The notes: generated by a model not told the origin, from the letters alone. 42,331 nucleotides of DNA from Chloroflexota bacterium (GCA_018825785.1 JAHKAY010000006.1:1-42331); one strand, 5' to 3'. Counted from the stretch's first letter, positions 23,465-32,466 are shown. Numbers and translations are program-made.

Positions 23465-24454
23465 CTATCGGCCTCGGCTCTGGCCCAGAAGGCCCATGAT
23501 GGCCTCCCGGGGGTCCCCTTTCTCAAAGAGGACCTGGTACACCGCCCGGGTGATGGGGGCATCCACCCCCAGCTTCTCCGCCAGGAGCCTGGCGCCCCGG
23601 GTGGTAGGGATACCTTCGGCCACCTCCCTCAGGGAGGCGGTTATCTCCTCCAGACGGCAACCCCTGGCCACCTCCAGGCCCACCTGGTGGTTGCGGGAAA
23701 GGGGGCTCATAGAGGTGACTATCAGGTCCCCCACCCCTGCCAGGCCGTAAAAGGTCCTATCCCGGGCACCGGCGGCCACCCCCAGGGCCATCATCTCCTC
23801 CAGGCCACGGGCCATGAGGGCGGCCTTGGCGTTGTCCCCGTAGCCCAGCCCCTCGCAGATGCCCGCCGCCAGGGTGATGACATTCTTCAGGGCCCCCCCC
23901 AACTCCACCCCCACCACATCAGCGCTGGTAGAGATATAAAGGTTGGAAAGGCAGAGAAGCCCTTTTGCCTCCTCGGCCACCCTCTCCTCCTGCGAAGCCA
24001 CGACGGCGGCAGCCGGGAGGACCTGGACGACCTCCCGGGCCAGGTTGGGGCCGGAGAGGGCACAGAGTCCAGGACGGAGCCCCGGTCCCAGCTCCTCGGC
24101 CAGCACCTGTGTCATCCGCAGGGCGGTTTCGGCCTCCAGCCCCTTGGACACACTCAGTACGATGGGCGAGCCAGAAAGAGACCCCTTTATGGCCCGGACA
24201 TTCTCCCTCATGCTCTGAGAAGGGACCGCCATGATGACCATCTCCGCCCCCTCCAGGGCCTCCTCGGGGCGGGGGGTGACCCCCAGACGGGAGGGGAAAG
24301 GGACACCCAGGGAAGGGCTCTGGCGGCGGGCCTGTAGCTCCCCGGCTTCCTCCTCGGTGCGGGCAAGGAGCTTCACCTTCGCCCCCCCCTGGGCCAGGCG
24401 GATGGCCAGGGTAGTGCCCCAACTGGTAGTGCCGACAACGGCTATCCGGCTCAT
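23465..24454 (-). CDS. gpsA: Glycerol-3-phosphate dehydrogenase (NAD(P)+) GpsA
   Basis: The 329-aa protein has the NAD fold start IAVVGTTSWGTTLAIRLA (usually GAGSWGTALA, here with Thr-Thr in place of Ala-Gly), then VIMAVPSQSMR, PIVLSVSKGLE and LSGPNLAREV. The active-site region GGALKNVITLAAGICEGLG, with its Lys, and GLAGVGDLIVT follow. GpsA reduces dihydroxyacetone phosphate to sn-glycerol-3-phosphate for phospholipid synthesis. It overlaps plsY by 4 nt, the enzyme that uses its product, so the pair forms a compact lipid-precursor module. Confidence 0.96.
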   Translation of the reverse strand: MSRIAVVGTTSWGTTLAIRLAQGGAKVKLLARTEEEAGELQARRQSPSLGVPFPSRLGVTPRPEEALEGAEMVIMAVPSQSMRENVRAIKGSLSGSPIVLSVSKGLEAETALRMTQVLAEELGPGLRPGLCALSGPNLAREVVQVLPAAAVVASQEERVAEEAKGLLCLSNLYISTSADVVGVELGGALKNVITLAAGICEGLGYGDNAKAALMARGLEEMMALGVAAGARDRTFYGLAGVGDLIVTSMSPLSRNHQVGLEVARGCRLEEITASLREVAEGIPTTRGARLLAEKLGVDAPITRAVYQVLFEKGDPREAIMGLLGQSRGR

Positions 24455-25062
24455 CCCCTCTTCTCTGCCTTGCTCCCCAGTTTCCTCTCCGTGCCGGAGA
24501 GGAGGCGGTAGATATTGTCCCGGTGCTGGAAGACCACCAGGGAGCCTCCGGCGAGAGCGAAAACAAAGGGCTCCCTCCCCCCCCCAAGTGCCCAGACCAG
24601 AAGGCCCAGGACCACCCCCAGCGCCATCCCCAGCAGGGAGCCCAGGGAGGCATACCGGGATAGGGCGATGACCAGAAGGCCAAAGATCCCCCCCGCCAGG
24701 GCTATCCTCCAGTCCAGGACGAAGAAGCTACCCAGGAAGACCAGGACCCCCCTTCCCCCCCGGAAGCCGAGATATAGGGGCCAGTTGTGCCCCAGCATAG
24801 CCGCCAGGCCCCCCGCCAAGGCCCCCGGCATGCCTTTCATCAAGTAGAAGCCCAGATAGGCCGCCCCAACCCCCTTCAAGATATCGGTCGCGAAGACCAC
24901 CATGGCGGTGCGGGTGCCCAGGGTTCGCAGGACATTGGTGGCCCCCAGCTTGCCACTGCCATACTGCCTCAGGTCTACACCCCTGAGCCTCCCGGCGATG
25001 AAGCCAAAGGGAATAGCCCCGATAAGATACGCCAGGACAGCAGTGGCCAATCCCTCCAGCAT
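24451..25062 (-). CDS. plsY: Glycerol-3-phosphate acyltransferase PlsY
   Basis: The 203-aa membrane protein has the PlsY order of motifs: AYLIGAIPFGFIAGRLRGVD, GSGKLGATNVLRTLG, MLGHNWPLYLGFRGGRGV and a C-terminal Arg-rich loop (HRDNIYRLLSGTE). Five or so membrane helices are seen. PlsY transfers acyl groups from acyl-phosphate to glycerol-3-phosphate, the first acylation of phospholipids. The GSGN of most relatives is GSGK here. The gene overlaps gpsA by 4 nt and der by 1 nt. Confidence 0.95.
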   Translation of the reverse strand: MLEGLATAVLAYLIGAIPFGFIAGRLRGVDLRQYGSGKLGATNVLRTLGTRTAMVVFATDILKGVGAAYLGFYLMKGMPGALAGGLAAMLGHNWPLYLGFRGGRGVLVFLGSFFVLDWRIALAGGIFGLLVIALSRYASLGSLLGMALGVVLGLLVWALGGGREPFVFALAGGSLVVFQHRDNIYRLLSGTERKLGSKAEKRG

Positions 25063-26384
25063 CAGGTCCGTTTCCCGGCCTTTTCCTTATGGGACCTGGC
25101 TTTCAAAATCAGCTTCAGGGGGGTGATGTATCCGAAGGCCTGACGCAGGCTGTTCTCCAGATAGCGGAGGTAGGTTGCCGGCAGGGCCGGCCGGCTCACC
25201 TCAAGGAGGAAGGTGGGGGGATTGACCCCGGTCTGCGCCACCGAAAGGAGGCGGAAATCACGCCTGCCTCTCAGGGGGGGAGGGCGGAAGGCCACCGCGT
25301 CATTGACTACCTTCGCTAACTGGGCGGGGGGAAGCTGCCGCAGACGGTCCTGATATACCCGGCGGGCGATGAGCAGGACCTGCTCTATACCCCAGCCCCG
25401 CAGGGCGGAGATAAAGAGCAAAGGGGCGTAGGGCATGAAGACCAGCCGCTCCCTCACCATCTCCTGGTAGGCCAGGGGGTCGGGCTTCTCCACCAGGTCC
25501 CATTTGTTTATCAATATTACAAGACCCTTACAACTCTCGTGCGCATAGGAGACGATGTGAAGGTCCTGGGCCATAACGCCCTGGTGGGCCTCAACCAGGA
25601 GGAGGACCACATCGGAGCGGGCAATGGCCCTGAGGGCCCGGAGGACGCCGAAGTGCTCTATCCCCGCCTCTACCTTTGCCCTCTTCCTTACGCCGGCGGT
25701 ATCAATGAGCAGGATGGGCTGGCCCTCAAACTGGAAGGGGGTATCCAGGGCGTCCCTGGTGGTCCCAGGCAACTCTGACACCACCGCCCTCTCCTGGCCC
25801 AGGATGCGGTTGAGGAGGAGGGACTTGCCCACATTAGGCCTGCCCACTATCGCCACCTTCATCCCCGGGGCCTCCTCCTCTTTCCCCGCCGGGAGGAGGA
25901 GGAGGAGGCTGTCCAGCAGGTCGCCTGTGCCTTTTCCGTGGTAGGCACTGATGGGGTTGGGGTCCCCCAGGCCCAGCCGGTAGAACTCCGGGGCCATCAT
26001 CTGCTGGCGAGGACTATCGGCCTTGTTCACCACCAGCAGAACGGGCTTCTTCTGCACTCTCAGCCTTTCGGCGATTTCCTCATCAGAGGGGGTGAGGCCC
26101 CCCTTGGCATCCACCAGGAAAAGGATGACATCGGCCTCGGCCAGGGCCATCTCCACCTGCTGTTTCACCTGCTGGAGCAAGCTCGTGGAGGGGTGGACCT
26201 CCAGGCCTCCAGTGTCCACGATGGTAAACTCCCGCTCCTGCCAGGAGACATCCGAATATATGCGGTCCCGGGTGGTGCCGGGAATATCTTCCACAATGGC
26301 CAGTGGCCTTCCCACCAGGCGGTTAAAAAGGGTGGACTTGCCCACATTGGGCCTGCCCACTATCGCCACGATGGGCAGGCTCAT
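25062..26384 (-). CDS. der: Ribosome assembly GTPase Der (EngA)
   Basis: The 440-aa protein carries two consecutive GTPase domains, the hallmark of Der. Domain 1 has GRPNVGKSTLFN (10-21), IPGTTRD, DTGG and NKAD. Domain 2 has GRPNVGKSLLLN, LPGTTRD, DTAGVRKR and NKWDLV, followed by the KH-like domain (QAFGYITPLKLILKARSHKE). Der assists 50S ribosome maturation. It overlaps argF by 4 nt and plsY by 1 nt. Length is normal. Confidence 0.97.
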   Translation of the reverse strand: MSLPIVAIVGRPNVGKSTLFNRLVGRPLAIVEDIPGTTRDRIYSDVSWQEREFTIVDTGGLEVHPSTSLLQQVKQQVEMALAEADVILFLVDAKGGLTPSDEEIAERLRVQKKPVLLVVNKADSPRQQMMAPEFYRLGLGDPNPISAYHGKGTGDLLDSLLLLLPAGKEEEAPGMKVAIVGRPNVGKSLLLNRILGQERAVVSELPGTTRDALDTPFQFEGQPILLIDTAGVRKRAKVEAGIEHFGVLRALRAIARSDVVLLLVEAHQGVMAQDLHIVSYAHESCKGLVILINKWDLVEKPDPLAYQEMVRERLVFMPYAPLLFISALRGWGIEQVLLIARRVYQDRLRQLPPAQLAKVVNDAVAFRPPPLRGRRDFRLLSVAQTGVNPPTFLLEVSRPALPATYLRYLENSLRQAFGYITPLKLILKARSHKEKAGKRT

Positions 26385-27292
26385 CCCAGGACCTCGGCGA
26401 GGAGGGCCCGCTGGAGATGGAGACGGTTTTCTGCCTGGTCAAAGACCACCGACTGGGGGTGCTCCAGGAGGCCAGGGGAGACTTCCTCACCGCGGTGGGC
26501 AGGGAGGGGGTGCATGAAGAGGGCACCCTTTCCCGCCCGCGCCAGGAGGCCCTCGTTGACCTGATAGCCCGAAAAGGCCTTCCTCCTGGCCTCCGCCTGG
26601 GTCTCCTGCCCCATGCTGGTCCAGACATCTGTATAGACCACCTCCACCCCCGCCACCGCCTCTTGAGGCCCCTCATAAAAGGATAATCTGGCGCCCCCTA
26701 CCCGGGCAAGGGCCTGGGCCTTCTCCACCACTTGCGGCCCGGGGCCGTAGCCCTGGGGATGGGCCATGTGGAAGTCCACCCCCATGAGGGCCGAGGCCAG
26801 CATCAGGCTGTGGCAGACATTGTTGCCGTCCCCAATATAGGCCAGAGCCACGCCCTCGAGCCGGCCCTTCTTCTCCTTTATGGTCAGGAGGTCGGCCAGG
26901 GCCTGGCAGGGGTGCTCCTCATCGGTGAGGGCATTGATGATGGGGATGGCGGCCCACCGGGCCAGGAGGGCCAGGTCGGCCTGGGCGAAGGTGCGGACTA
27001 CAATGGCCTGGACATAGCGGCCCAGGGTGCGGGCCACATCGGGGATGGCCTCCCGCTTCCCCAGCCCTACCTCCGCCTGGGAGAGGTAGATGGCCTTCCC
27101 CCCCAGCTGGGATACCGCCACTTCAAAGCTTACCCGGGTGCGGAGGGAGGGCTTCTCAAAGAGGAGGGCTACAGCCTTGCCCTGGAGCCTGGGGGTGATG
27201 GGGCCCCGCTTCATCTCCCCGGCCACCTGGAGAAGGCGCTCTATTTCCGCAGCCGTGAGGTCGGCCACGGAGAGGAGGCTCTTCCCCTTCAC
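26381..27292 (-). CDS. argF: Ornithine carbamoyltransferase
   Basis: The 303-aa protein has the carbamoyl-phosphate site KPSLRTRVSFE (48-57), FAQADL, HPCQALADLLT (127-137), DGNNVCHSLM and the ornithine-binding DVWTSMGQE (222-230). The C-terminal HPLPAHRGEEV replaces the HCLP of many members, so the Cys is Pro; this variant is known in related bacterial OTCs, so activity is expected. The enzyme makes citrulline from ornithine and carbamoyl phosphate in arginine synthesis. No other arg gene is seen here. It overlaps greA and der by 4 nt each, which suggests translational coupling. Confidence 0.95.
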   Translation of the reverse strand: MKGKSLLSVADLTAAEIERLLQVAGEMKRGPITPRLQGKAVALLFEKPSLRTRVSFEVAVSQLGGKAIYLSQAEVGLGKREAIPDVARTLGRYVQAIVVRTFAQADLALLARWAAIPIINALTDEEHPCQALADLLTIKEKKGRLEGVALAYIGDGNNVCHSLMLASALMGVDFHMAHPQGYGPGPQVVEKAQALARVGGARLSFYEGPQEAVAGVEVVYTDVWTSMGQETQAEARRKAFSGYQVNEGLLARAGKGALFMHPLPAHRGEEVSPGLLEHPQSVVFDQAENRLHLQRALLAEVLG

Positions 27293-28068
27293 GCCTCAAC
27301 CTTCTCTATCCGGTAGCGCCGGACCCCCGCCGGGGTGGTCACCTCCACCACCTCCCCTTCGTGCTTGCCCAGGACCCCCCGCCCGATGGGGGAGGCTACC
27401 GATAGTTTTCCTCTCTCCAGGTCCGCCTCCCTGGGGTCCACCAGGACATAAGAGACGCTGGCCCCCGAGGCCAGCTCCATCAGGGTAACCCGGTGGCCGG
27501 GGGCCAGCCCCCGTCCCTCCTCCCTCCTGGCCGTTGCCCTGGCCAGCACCCCCTCCAGCTCCGCAATACGGGATGATACCTTGGCCATCTGTTCCCGGGC
27601 CGCATCCAGGGGGGCGTTCTCCCGGAAGTCCTTGTCCTCCCGGGCCCGCTTTACCTCCCCCACCAGTCTGAGCCTCTCCGCCTGGAGGGCTTCCAGGTCC
27701 TGCTTCAAGTGCTGTCTCCCCTCCTCGGTGAGGAGGCTGGGCTGGGGGGTCTCCCCGGCCGGGGACACCCGGGCCGGGGTCTTCTTGGCCCGGAGGTGGA
27801 CGGAGAGGTTGGTGGGGGTGAGCCCCTCCTTCTTGGCGAAAGTCAGGAAGGCACGTACCGGCTCCAGCTTCTTAATGTCCACCCCCTGGTCAGCTAACCT
27901 TTCGGCGTAGTTGCCTGTTTCCGGAGGGGTGAGGGCGGAAAGGGGCCTGTCCCAGCCATACCAGCGGACGAAGCGGTAGACCTCCTGCTGGGAAGACTCC
28001 TTTTCCTGGGGGGGAAGGCTGGCCAGGTAGCGGACGGCGGCCTCGCCCAGGGAAAGGTTCGCTTTCAT
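27289..28068 (-). CDS. greA: Transcript cleavage factor GreA with recombinase-like N-terminal domain
   Basis: The 259-aa protein is 100 residues longer than standard GreA. Residues 112-259 are GreA: a coiled coil (TEEGRQHLKQDLEALQAERL) with tip DFRENAPLDAAREQ, keeping Asp147 and Glu150 in place of the usual DLSEN, and the C-terminal FKBP-like domain (SPIGRGVLGKHEGEVVEV). GreA rescues backtracked RNA polymerase. Residues 1-95 (LGEAAVRYLASLPPQEKESS, then YRFVRWYGWDRPLSALTPPE and VRAFLTFAKKEGLTPTNLSV) look like the SAM-like core-binding domain of tyrosine recombinases. That match is by eye. The domain may bind DNA or polymerase. It heads a six-gene operon whose promoter leaves almost no leader. 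Confidence 0.9.
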   Translation of the reverse strand: MKANLSLGEAAVRYLASLPPQEKESSQQEVYRFVRWYGWDRPLSALTPPETGNYAERLADQGVDIKKLEPVRAFLTFAKKEGLTPTNLSVHLRAKKTPARVSPAGETPQPSLLTEEGRQHLKQDLEALQAERLRLVGEVKRAREDKDFRENAPLDAAREQMAKVSSRIAELEGVLARATARREEGRGLAPGHRVTLMELASGASVSYVLVDPREADLERGKLSVASPIGRGVLGKHEGEVVEVTTPAGVRRYRIEKVEA

Positions 28069-28077
28069 TATAGGGGT

Positions 28078-28106
28078 ATTTTAGGCAGGGCGCTCCCCCC
28101 TGTCAA
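28078..28106 (-). promoter_or_regulatory. greA operon promoter
   Basis: TTGACA (28106-28101), a 17-nt spacer and TAAAAT (28083-28078) on the minus strand. The -10 ends 9 nt before the greA ATG (28068), so the transcript should start about 2-3 nt before it and lack a ribosome site. Confidence 0.8.
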
Positions 28107-28147
28107 CGCAGAGGGGGCCCGAGATAGACCAGAAAGGGCAAGGGGGA

Positions 28148-28153
28148 TATAAT
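28148..28153 (+). promoter_or_regulatory. rsmI promoter -10 box
   Basis: A perfect TATAAT ends 8 nt before the ATG at 28162, so the mRNA is probably leaderless. No good -35 box is seen at 16-18 nt. It is divergent from the greA promoter. Confidence 0.65.
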
Positions 28154-28161
28154 CGGGGGAC

Positions 28162-28983
28162 ATGGGGACCCTTTATCTGGTGGCCACGCCCATAGGCAAC
28201 CTGGAGGATATCACCCTGCGGGCCATGCGCGTGCTGAAGGAGGTGGGGCTGGTGGCCGCCGAGGACACCCGCACCGCCCGCATCCTCTTCCGCAAATACG
28301 GGATAGAGACGCCCCTTATCAGCTACCACGACTACAACAAGAAGGCCAGGCTCCCCCGCCTGCTGGAGGTGCTGCAAGGGAAGGATGTGGCCCTCATCTC
28401 CGAGGCGGGGATGCCGGGGATAAGCGACCCTGGCTATGAGCTGGTGGTTGCCTGTGTAGAACGGGGGATAAAAGTCGTGCCGGTCCCCGGCGCCTCCGCC
28501 ATCCTCACCGCCCTGGCGGCCTCGGGCCTCCCCACCAATTCCTTCCTCTACCTGGGCTTTCTGCCTCGCAAGAAGGGGGAAAGACGGCGGCTCCTGGAGG
28601 CCCTGGCCCCTTTGCCCCATACCCTGGTCTTCCTGGAGGCCCCCCACCGCCTATCCAAGGGCCTGGAGGACCTGCGGGAAGTGCTGGGGGAGAGGCGGAT
28701 GGCGGTGGGGCGGGAGCTGACCAAGCTCCACGAGGAGTTCTTCCGGGGGACTGTCAGCCAGGCCCTGGAGCATTTCTCCCAGCCCCGGGGGGAGTTCACC
28801 CTGATTGTTGAGGGGGCACTCAAGGGAAAAAAGGAACTGGGGCCGGAAGTGGAAGCGGAACTCCTGAGGCTGCGCCAGGAGGGGCTGAGGGCAAAGGAGG
28901 CGGTGGCCCGGCTGGCTTCAGAGACAGGCCTCCCCCGCCGGGAGCTGTACCGGGCCTGGCTTGGGGCAAAAAGGGCCCCGTGA
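28162..28983 (+). CDS. rsmI: 16S rRNA 2'-O-methyltransferase RsmI
   Basis: The 273-aa protein opens with the tetrapyrrole-methylase-like signature GTLYLVATPIGNLEDITLRA and has VAAEDTRTARIL, ISYHDYNK, LISEAGMPGISDPGYELV, VPVPGASAILTALAASGL and FLYLGFLPRKKGERR in order, all RsmI hallmarks. It methylates the 2'-O of C1402 in 16S rRNA. The start codon lies 8 nt after a TATAAT, so the mRNA is likely leaderless. The stop overlaps the next gene's GTG by 4 nt. Confidence 0.95.
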   Translation: MGTLYLVATPIGNLEDITLRAMRVLKEVGLVAAEDTRTARILFRKYGIETPLISYHDYNKKARLPRLLEVLQGKDVALISEAGMPGISDPGYELVVACVERGIKVVPVPGASAILTALAASGLPTNSFLYLGFLPRKKGERRRLLEALAPLPHTLVFLEAPHRLSKGLEDLREVLGERRMAVGRELTKLHEEFFRGTVSQALEHFSQPRGEFTLIVEGALKGKKELGPEVEAELLRLRQEGLRAKEAVARLASETGLPRRELYRAWLGAKRAP

Positions 28984-29795
28984 GCCCCCTCTTTATTCTC
29001 TCCCTTGTCCTGGCGGGGGTGGGGACTGGTATCTATGGAAGCCTGGTGGGGCTGGGGGGAGGCTTTATCCTGGTGCCCCTCCTCCTCTATCTATACCCTG
29101 AGGAAAGTCCCCGCATCATCACCGCCGTCTCCCTGGCGGTGGTCTTCTTTAACGCGCTCTCGGGGAGCCTGGCCTATGCCCGGATGCGGCGGATAGACTA
29201 CTCCACTGGCCTCCCCTATGCCCTGGCCACTGTCCCCGGGGCTCTCCTGGGGACAGTGGCCTCCCGCTACGTCAGCCGGGAGGTTTTTGACCCCCTTTTC
29301 GGCCTGATGCTTGGCGCCGTTTCCCTCTTCCTTCTACTGCGCCCCCAGGCCCGGCTCTCCCTGCCCCGGGCCAAAACCAAGAGGGTGGTGGTAGACGGCT
29401 CCGGGCAGGTCCACGCCTACCGGACCAACCTGGGGCTGGGGGTGGGGCTGAGCTTCCTGGCGGGGTTCGTTGCCACCAGCCTGGGGCTCGGAGGGGGGGT
29501 CTTCCACATCCCCATCCTTATCGGCCTCCTCCAGTTCCCGGTCCACATAGCTACCGCCACCTCCCACTTTGTCCTCTCCATTACTGCCTTCACCGCCAGC
29601 CTGGCCCACCTCATAGGCGGGGCCTACTCCGGGACCTGGCAAATAGTGCTCGCCCTGGGGGCCGGGGTGATAGTGGGGGCCCAGGTGGGGGCAAGGCTCT
29701 CAGAAAGGGTGGCGGGGCCCCTCCTGGTCCGCCTCCTGGCCGTGGGCCTCCTCCTGGTGGGGGCAAGATTGCTCTGGCAAGGCCTCACCGTCTAG
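28980..29795 (+). CDS. TauE/SafE-type sulfonate or sulfite exporter family protein
   Basis: The start GTG is at 28980, overlapping the rsmI stop (GTGA). The 271-aa protein has about eight membrane helices in two similar halves, each with a Gly-rich motif: VGTGIYGSLVGLGGGFILVP, and FVATSLGLGGGVFHIPI in the second half. This pattern defines the TauE/SafE family, which moves anions such as sulfite or sulfonates, but the substrate here is unknown. It lies between rsmI and metG; read-through into metG is possible although metG has its own promoter. Confidence 0.85.
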   Translation: MSPLFILSLVLAGVGTGIYGSLVGLGGGFILVPLLLYLYPEESPRIITAVSLAVVFFNALSGSLAYARMRRIDYSTGLPYALATVPGALLGTVASRYVSREVFDPLFGLMLGAVSLFLLLRPQARLSLPRAKTKRVVVDGSGQVHAYRTNLGLGVGLSFLAGFVATSLGLGGGVFHIPILIGLLQFPVHIATATSHFVLSITAFTASLAHLIGGAYSGTWQIVLALGAGVIVGAQVGARLSERVAGPLLVRLLAVGLLLVGARLLWQGLTV

Positions 29796-29804
29796 TGCTA
29801 GAAT
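29796..29804 (+). promoter_or_regulatory. metG extended -10 promoter
   Basis: TGC then TAGAAT (29799-29804) is an extended -10 box inside the end of the TauE-type unit. It ends 9 nt before the ATG at 29814, so the transcript is expected to start within about 3 nt of the start codon. Confidence 0.6.
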
Positions 29805-29813
29805 ATGACCTTG

Positions 29814-31460
29814 ATGCCTGATAAGGTTTTGGTCTGTGTCGCCTGGCCCTATGCCAACGGCCCCCTCCACCTGGGCCACATCGCCGGGTGCTATCTCCCC
29901 GCCGATATCTTCGCCCGCTACCACCGTGCCAAGGGGGACCGGGTCCTCATGGTCTCCGGCTCCGACCAGCACGGCACCCCCATCACCCTCCGGGCGGAGC
30001 AGGAGGGGAAGACTCCCCAGGAGGTAGTGGCCCGCTATCACCAGCAGTTCCTGGAAAGCTGGCAGAAAATGGGCATCTCCTTTGACCTCTTCACCGCTAC
30101 CGGCACCCCCAACCACGCCCGGGTGGTCCACGACATCTTCCTCACCCTTCTCAAGAAGGGCTACATCTACAAGGACACCATGGCCCAGCCCTACTGCCCC
30201 AAGTGCAGGCGGTCCCTCCCCGACCGCTATGTGGAGGGGACATGTCCCTTCTGCGGGTTTGAGAACGCCCGGGGGGACCAGTGCGATAAGTGCGGGAAGC
30301 CCCTCAACCCCACCGACCTGGTGAAAGCCCGCTGCCGCACCTGCGGCACCACGCCACAAACAATCCAGTCGGAGCATTTCTTCCTGCGCCTCTCTGCCTT
30401 CCAGGAGGGGCTCCTTTCCTGGGTCAGAAAGCAAGCCCACTGGAAGCCCAGTGTCCTCAACTTCACAATCAATTATCTGGAGGAGGGGCTCAGGGACCGG
30501 GCTATCACCCGGGACATTGAATGGGGCGTGACGGTGCCGGTGGAGGGGTTTGAGAAGAAGCGAATCTATGTCTGGTTTGAAGCTGTCATCGGGTATCTCT
30601 CGGCCAGCCAGGAGTGGGGGGAGGGGTGGCGGGAGTTCTGGGAGGGGGATGCCCGCGCCTACTATTTTATTGGCAAGGACAATATCCCCTTCCACTCCAT
30701 CATCTGGCCCGCGATGCTCATGGGCTACGAGGGGCTGAACCTGCCCTACGATGTGCCCGCCAACGAGTTCCTCACCCTCCAGGGCAAGAACTTCTCCACC
30801 AGCCGCAACTGGGCGGTCTGGGTGCCGGATTACCTGGAGAGGTATGACCCCGACCCCCTCCGCTATCTCCTCTCCGCCAACATGCCGGAGTCGGCGGATG
30901 CCGACTTCTCCTGGCAGGAGTTCTACCGACGCAACAACGATGAGCTGGTGGCCACCTATGGCAACCTGGTCCACCGGGTGCTCACCTTCCTCCAGCGCCA
31001 CTATCAGGGGCGGGTGCCCCAGCCCGGCCCCCTGGACGCGGAGGGCCAGGCCCTGTGGGAGAAGGCCCGGCTCACCCTGGAGGCCGTGGACAAGAGCCTG
31101 GCCCTCTGCCACTTCCGGGAGGCTACAAGGGCGGCGATGGCCCTGGCCCAGGAGGCCAACCGCTACCTGGAGGTGAAGTCCCCCTGGAAGGCCGTGGCCC
31201 GGGACCGGGAAGGGGCGGGCACCTCCCTCTATGTGGCCCTGGGGGTTATCGCCTGCCTGAAGACGGTCTTCTACCCCTTCCTCCCATTTAGCTCCGCCAG
31301 GCTCCACCATCTGCTGGGCTTTGAGGGGTCGGTGGAGAAGGCGGGCTGGGGATGGCAGGTGCCTGAGCCGGGAAAGCCCCTCCCTCCGCCCCAGCCCCTT
31401 TTCACCAAGCTTGAGGAGAAGGCCCTGGCCGAGGAGTTGGCCCGCCTGGGCCCGAGGTAG
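29814..31460 (+). CDS. metG: Methionyl-tRNA synthetase, archaeal-type KMSKS variant
   Basis: I use the ATG at 29814; the ATG at 29805 sits next to the -10 box and is probably untranscribed. The 548-aa enzyme has VAWPYANGPLHLGHIAG (HIGH motif as HLGH), the zinc-binding inserts CPKC, CPFC, CDKC and CRTC, ARAYYFIGKDNIPFHSI and the signature loop as FSTSR (GKNFSTSRNWAVWV), which is the form seen in archaeal and some bacterial MetRS instead of KMSKS. An anticodon-binding domain follows. There is no C-terminal tRNA-binding domain, so this is the short form. It charges tRNA-Met. Confidence 0.95.
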   Translation: MPDKVLVCVAWPYANGPLHLGHIAGCYLPADIFARYHRAKGDRVLMVSGSDQHGTPITLRAEQEGKTPQEVVARYHQQFLESWQKMGISFDLFTATGTPNHARVVHDIFLTLLKKGYIYKDTMAQPYCPKCRRSLPDRYVEGTCPFCGFENARGDQCDKCGKPLNPTDLVKARCRTCGTTPQTIQSEHFFLRLSAFQEGLLSWVRKQAHWKPSVLNFTINYLEEGLRDRAITRDIEWGVTVPVEGFEKKRIYVWFEAVIGYLSASQEWGEGWREFWEGDARAYYFIGKDNIPFHSIIWPAMLMGYEGLNLPYDVPANEFLTLQGKNFSTSRNWAVWVPDYLERYDPDPLRYLLSANMPESADADFSWQEFYRRNNDELVATYGNLVHRVLTFLQRHYQGRVPQPGPLDAEGQALWEKARLTLEAVDKSLALCHFREATRAAMALAQEANRYLEVKSPWKAVARDREGAGTSLYVALGVIACLKTVFYPFLPFSSARLHHLLGFEGSVEKAGWGWQVPEPGKPLPPPQPLFTKLEEKALAEELARLGPR

Positions 31461-31509
31461 CCTGTGTCCCCAAAAATCCTCCAATTATTCGGGGACCCCG
31501 AGACCTAGC

Positions 31510-32463
31510 TTGGAACTCAAAGAAATATACAGGCCCATCCAGGGGGACCTGGACCGGGTGGAGAAGGAACTCCGGACTCTTTCAAGGAAGGAGTTCCCCC
31601 GCCTGGCCCCCCTTCTGGAGCATATCCTGCCCCAGACCGGCAAGCGCCTCCGCCCTGCCCTTACACTCCTGGCCGGCCGGCTCTACGCCAGGAACTCCAA
31701 CAGGCTCATCGCCATGGCTATGGCCGCGGAGCTCTTCCACACCGCCACCCTTGTCCACGACGATGTGGTGGACGATTCCGGGGTGCGCCGGGGCCGGCCC
31801 ACCGTCCACAGCCTCTGGGGTAAAGGGGCAGCCCTCCTTCTGGGGGACTACCTCTTCTCCCTCTCCGCCGACCTGGTGGCCTCCACCCGGAACATGAGGG
31901 TCATTGACATCTTCGCCGATACCCTGAAGACCGTCTCCCGGGGGGAGCTGGGGCACAACCTGAGCCCGGGGGAGGAGAGGGGAAAGCGGCGGGCATACTA
32001 CCGGTGGATAGGGGCCAAGACGGCCTCGGTCATGGCGGCGGCCACCCAGGCAGGGGCGATATTAGGGGGAGCGCCAGAGGCGGGGGTTACGGCCCTGGAA
32101 GAATACGGCCAGAGGTTTGGCCTGGCCTTTCAGGTTGTGGACGACATCCTGGACTTCACCGGGGAGGAAGGTGAGTTGGGCAAGCCCGTTGGCTCCGACC
32201 TCTTCCAGGGGGCCCTCACCCTCCCCGTGCTTATCCTTTTGGAGCGGGACCCTAAGAGCCCACTGGCCCGGGGCGAGGAGAGTCGCGAGAAGGCCCGGCG
32301 GACGGCCCGCCACATATCCCACTCCCCCGTCATCAAGGAATGCTACACCATAGCCCGGCGCTTCTCCTCCCAGGCCCTCCGGGCACTGGAGCCCCTCCCC
32401 CCCTCCCCCGCCCGGGAGTCCCTGGCCGCTTTGGTCCAGTACAACCTGGAACGGAGAAGATAA
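31510..32463 (+). CDS. Long-chain polyprenyl diphosphate synthase
   Basis: I place the start at TTG (31510), giving MELKEIYRPIQGDLDRVEKE; the longer ORF would lie within metG. The 317-aa protein has PQTGKRLRPALTLLAG, the first Asp-rich motif HDDVVDD (84-89) and the second VVDDILDFTG, with GKPVGSDLFQGALTLPVL, as in octaprenyl or similar synthases. Small residues before the first motif (ATLVHDD) fit a long product. The likely product is a quinone side chain or undecaprenyl-like precursor; exact length is not decidable. It ends 3 nt from the convergent LOG-type gene. Confidence 0.88.
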   Translation: MELKEIYRPIQGDLDRVEKELRTLSRKEFPRLAPLLEHILPQTGKRLRPALTLLAGRLYARNSNRLIAMAMAAELFHTATLVHDDVVDDSGVRRGRPTVHSLWGKGAALLLGDYLFSLSADLVASTRNMRVIDIFADTLKTVSRGELGHNLSPGEERGKRRAYYRWIGAKTASVMAAATQAGAILGGAPEAGVTALEEYGQRFGLAFQVVDDILDFTGEEGELGKPVGSDLFQGALTLPVLILLERDPKSPLARGEESREKARRTARHISHSPVIKECYTIARRFSSQALRALEPLPPSPARESLAALVQYNLERRR

Positions 32464-32466
32464 CCC

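Noticed and set aside
26381-27292. Loss of OTC activity from HPLP replacing HCLP
   Set aside because: The Pro form is a known variant and all other motifs are intact.
29700-31484. 594-aa minus-strand ORF opposite metG
   Set aside because: It is a shadow frame lacking domains; metG is clear.
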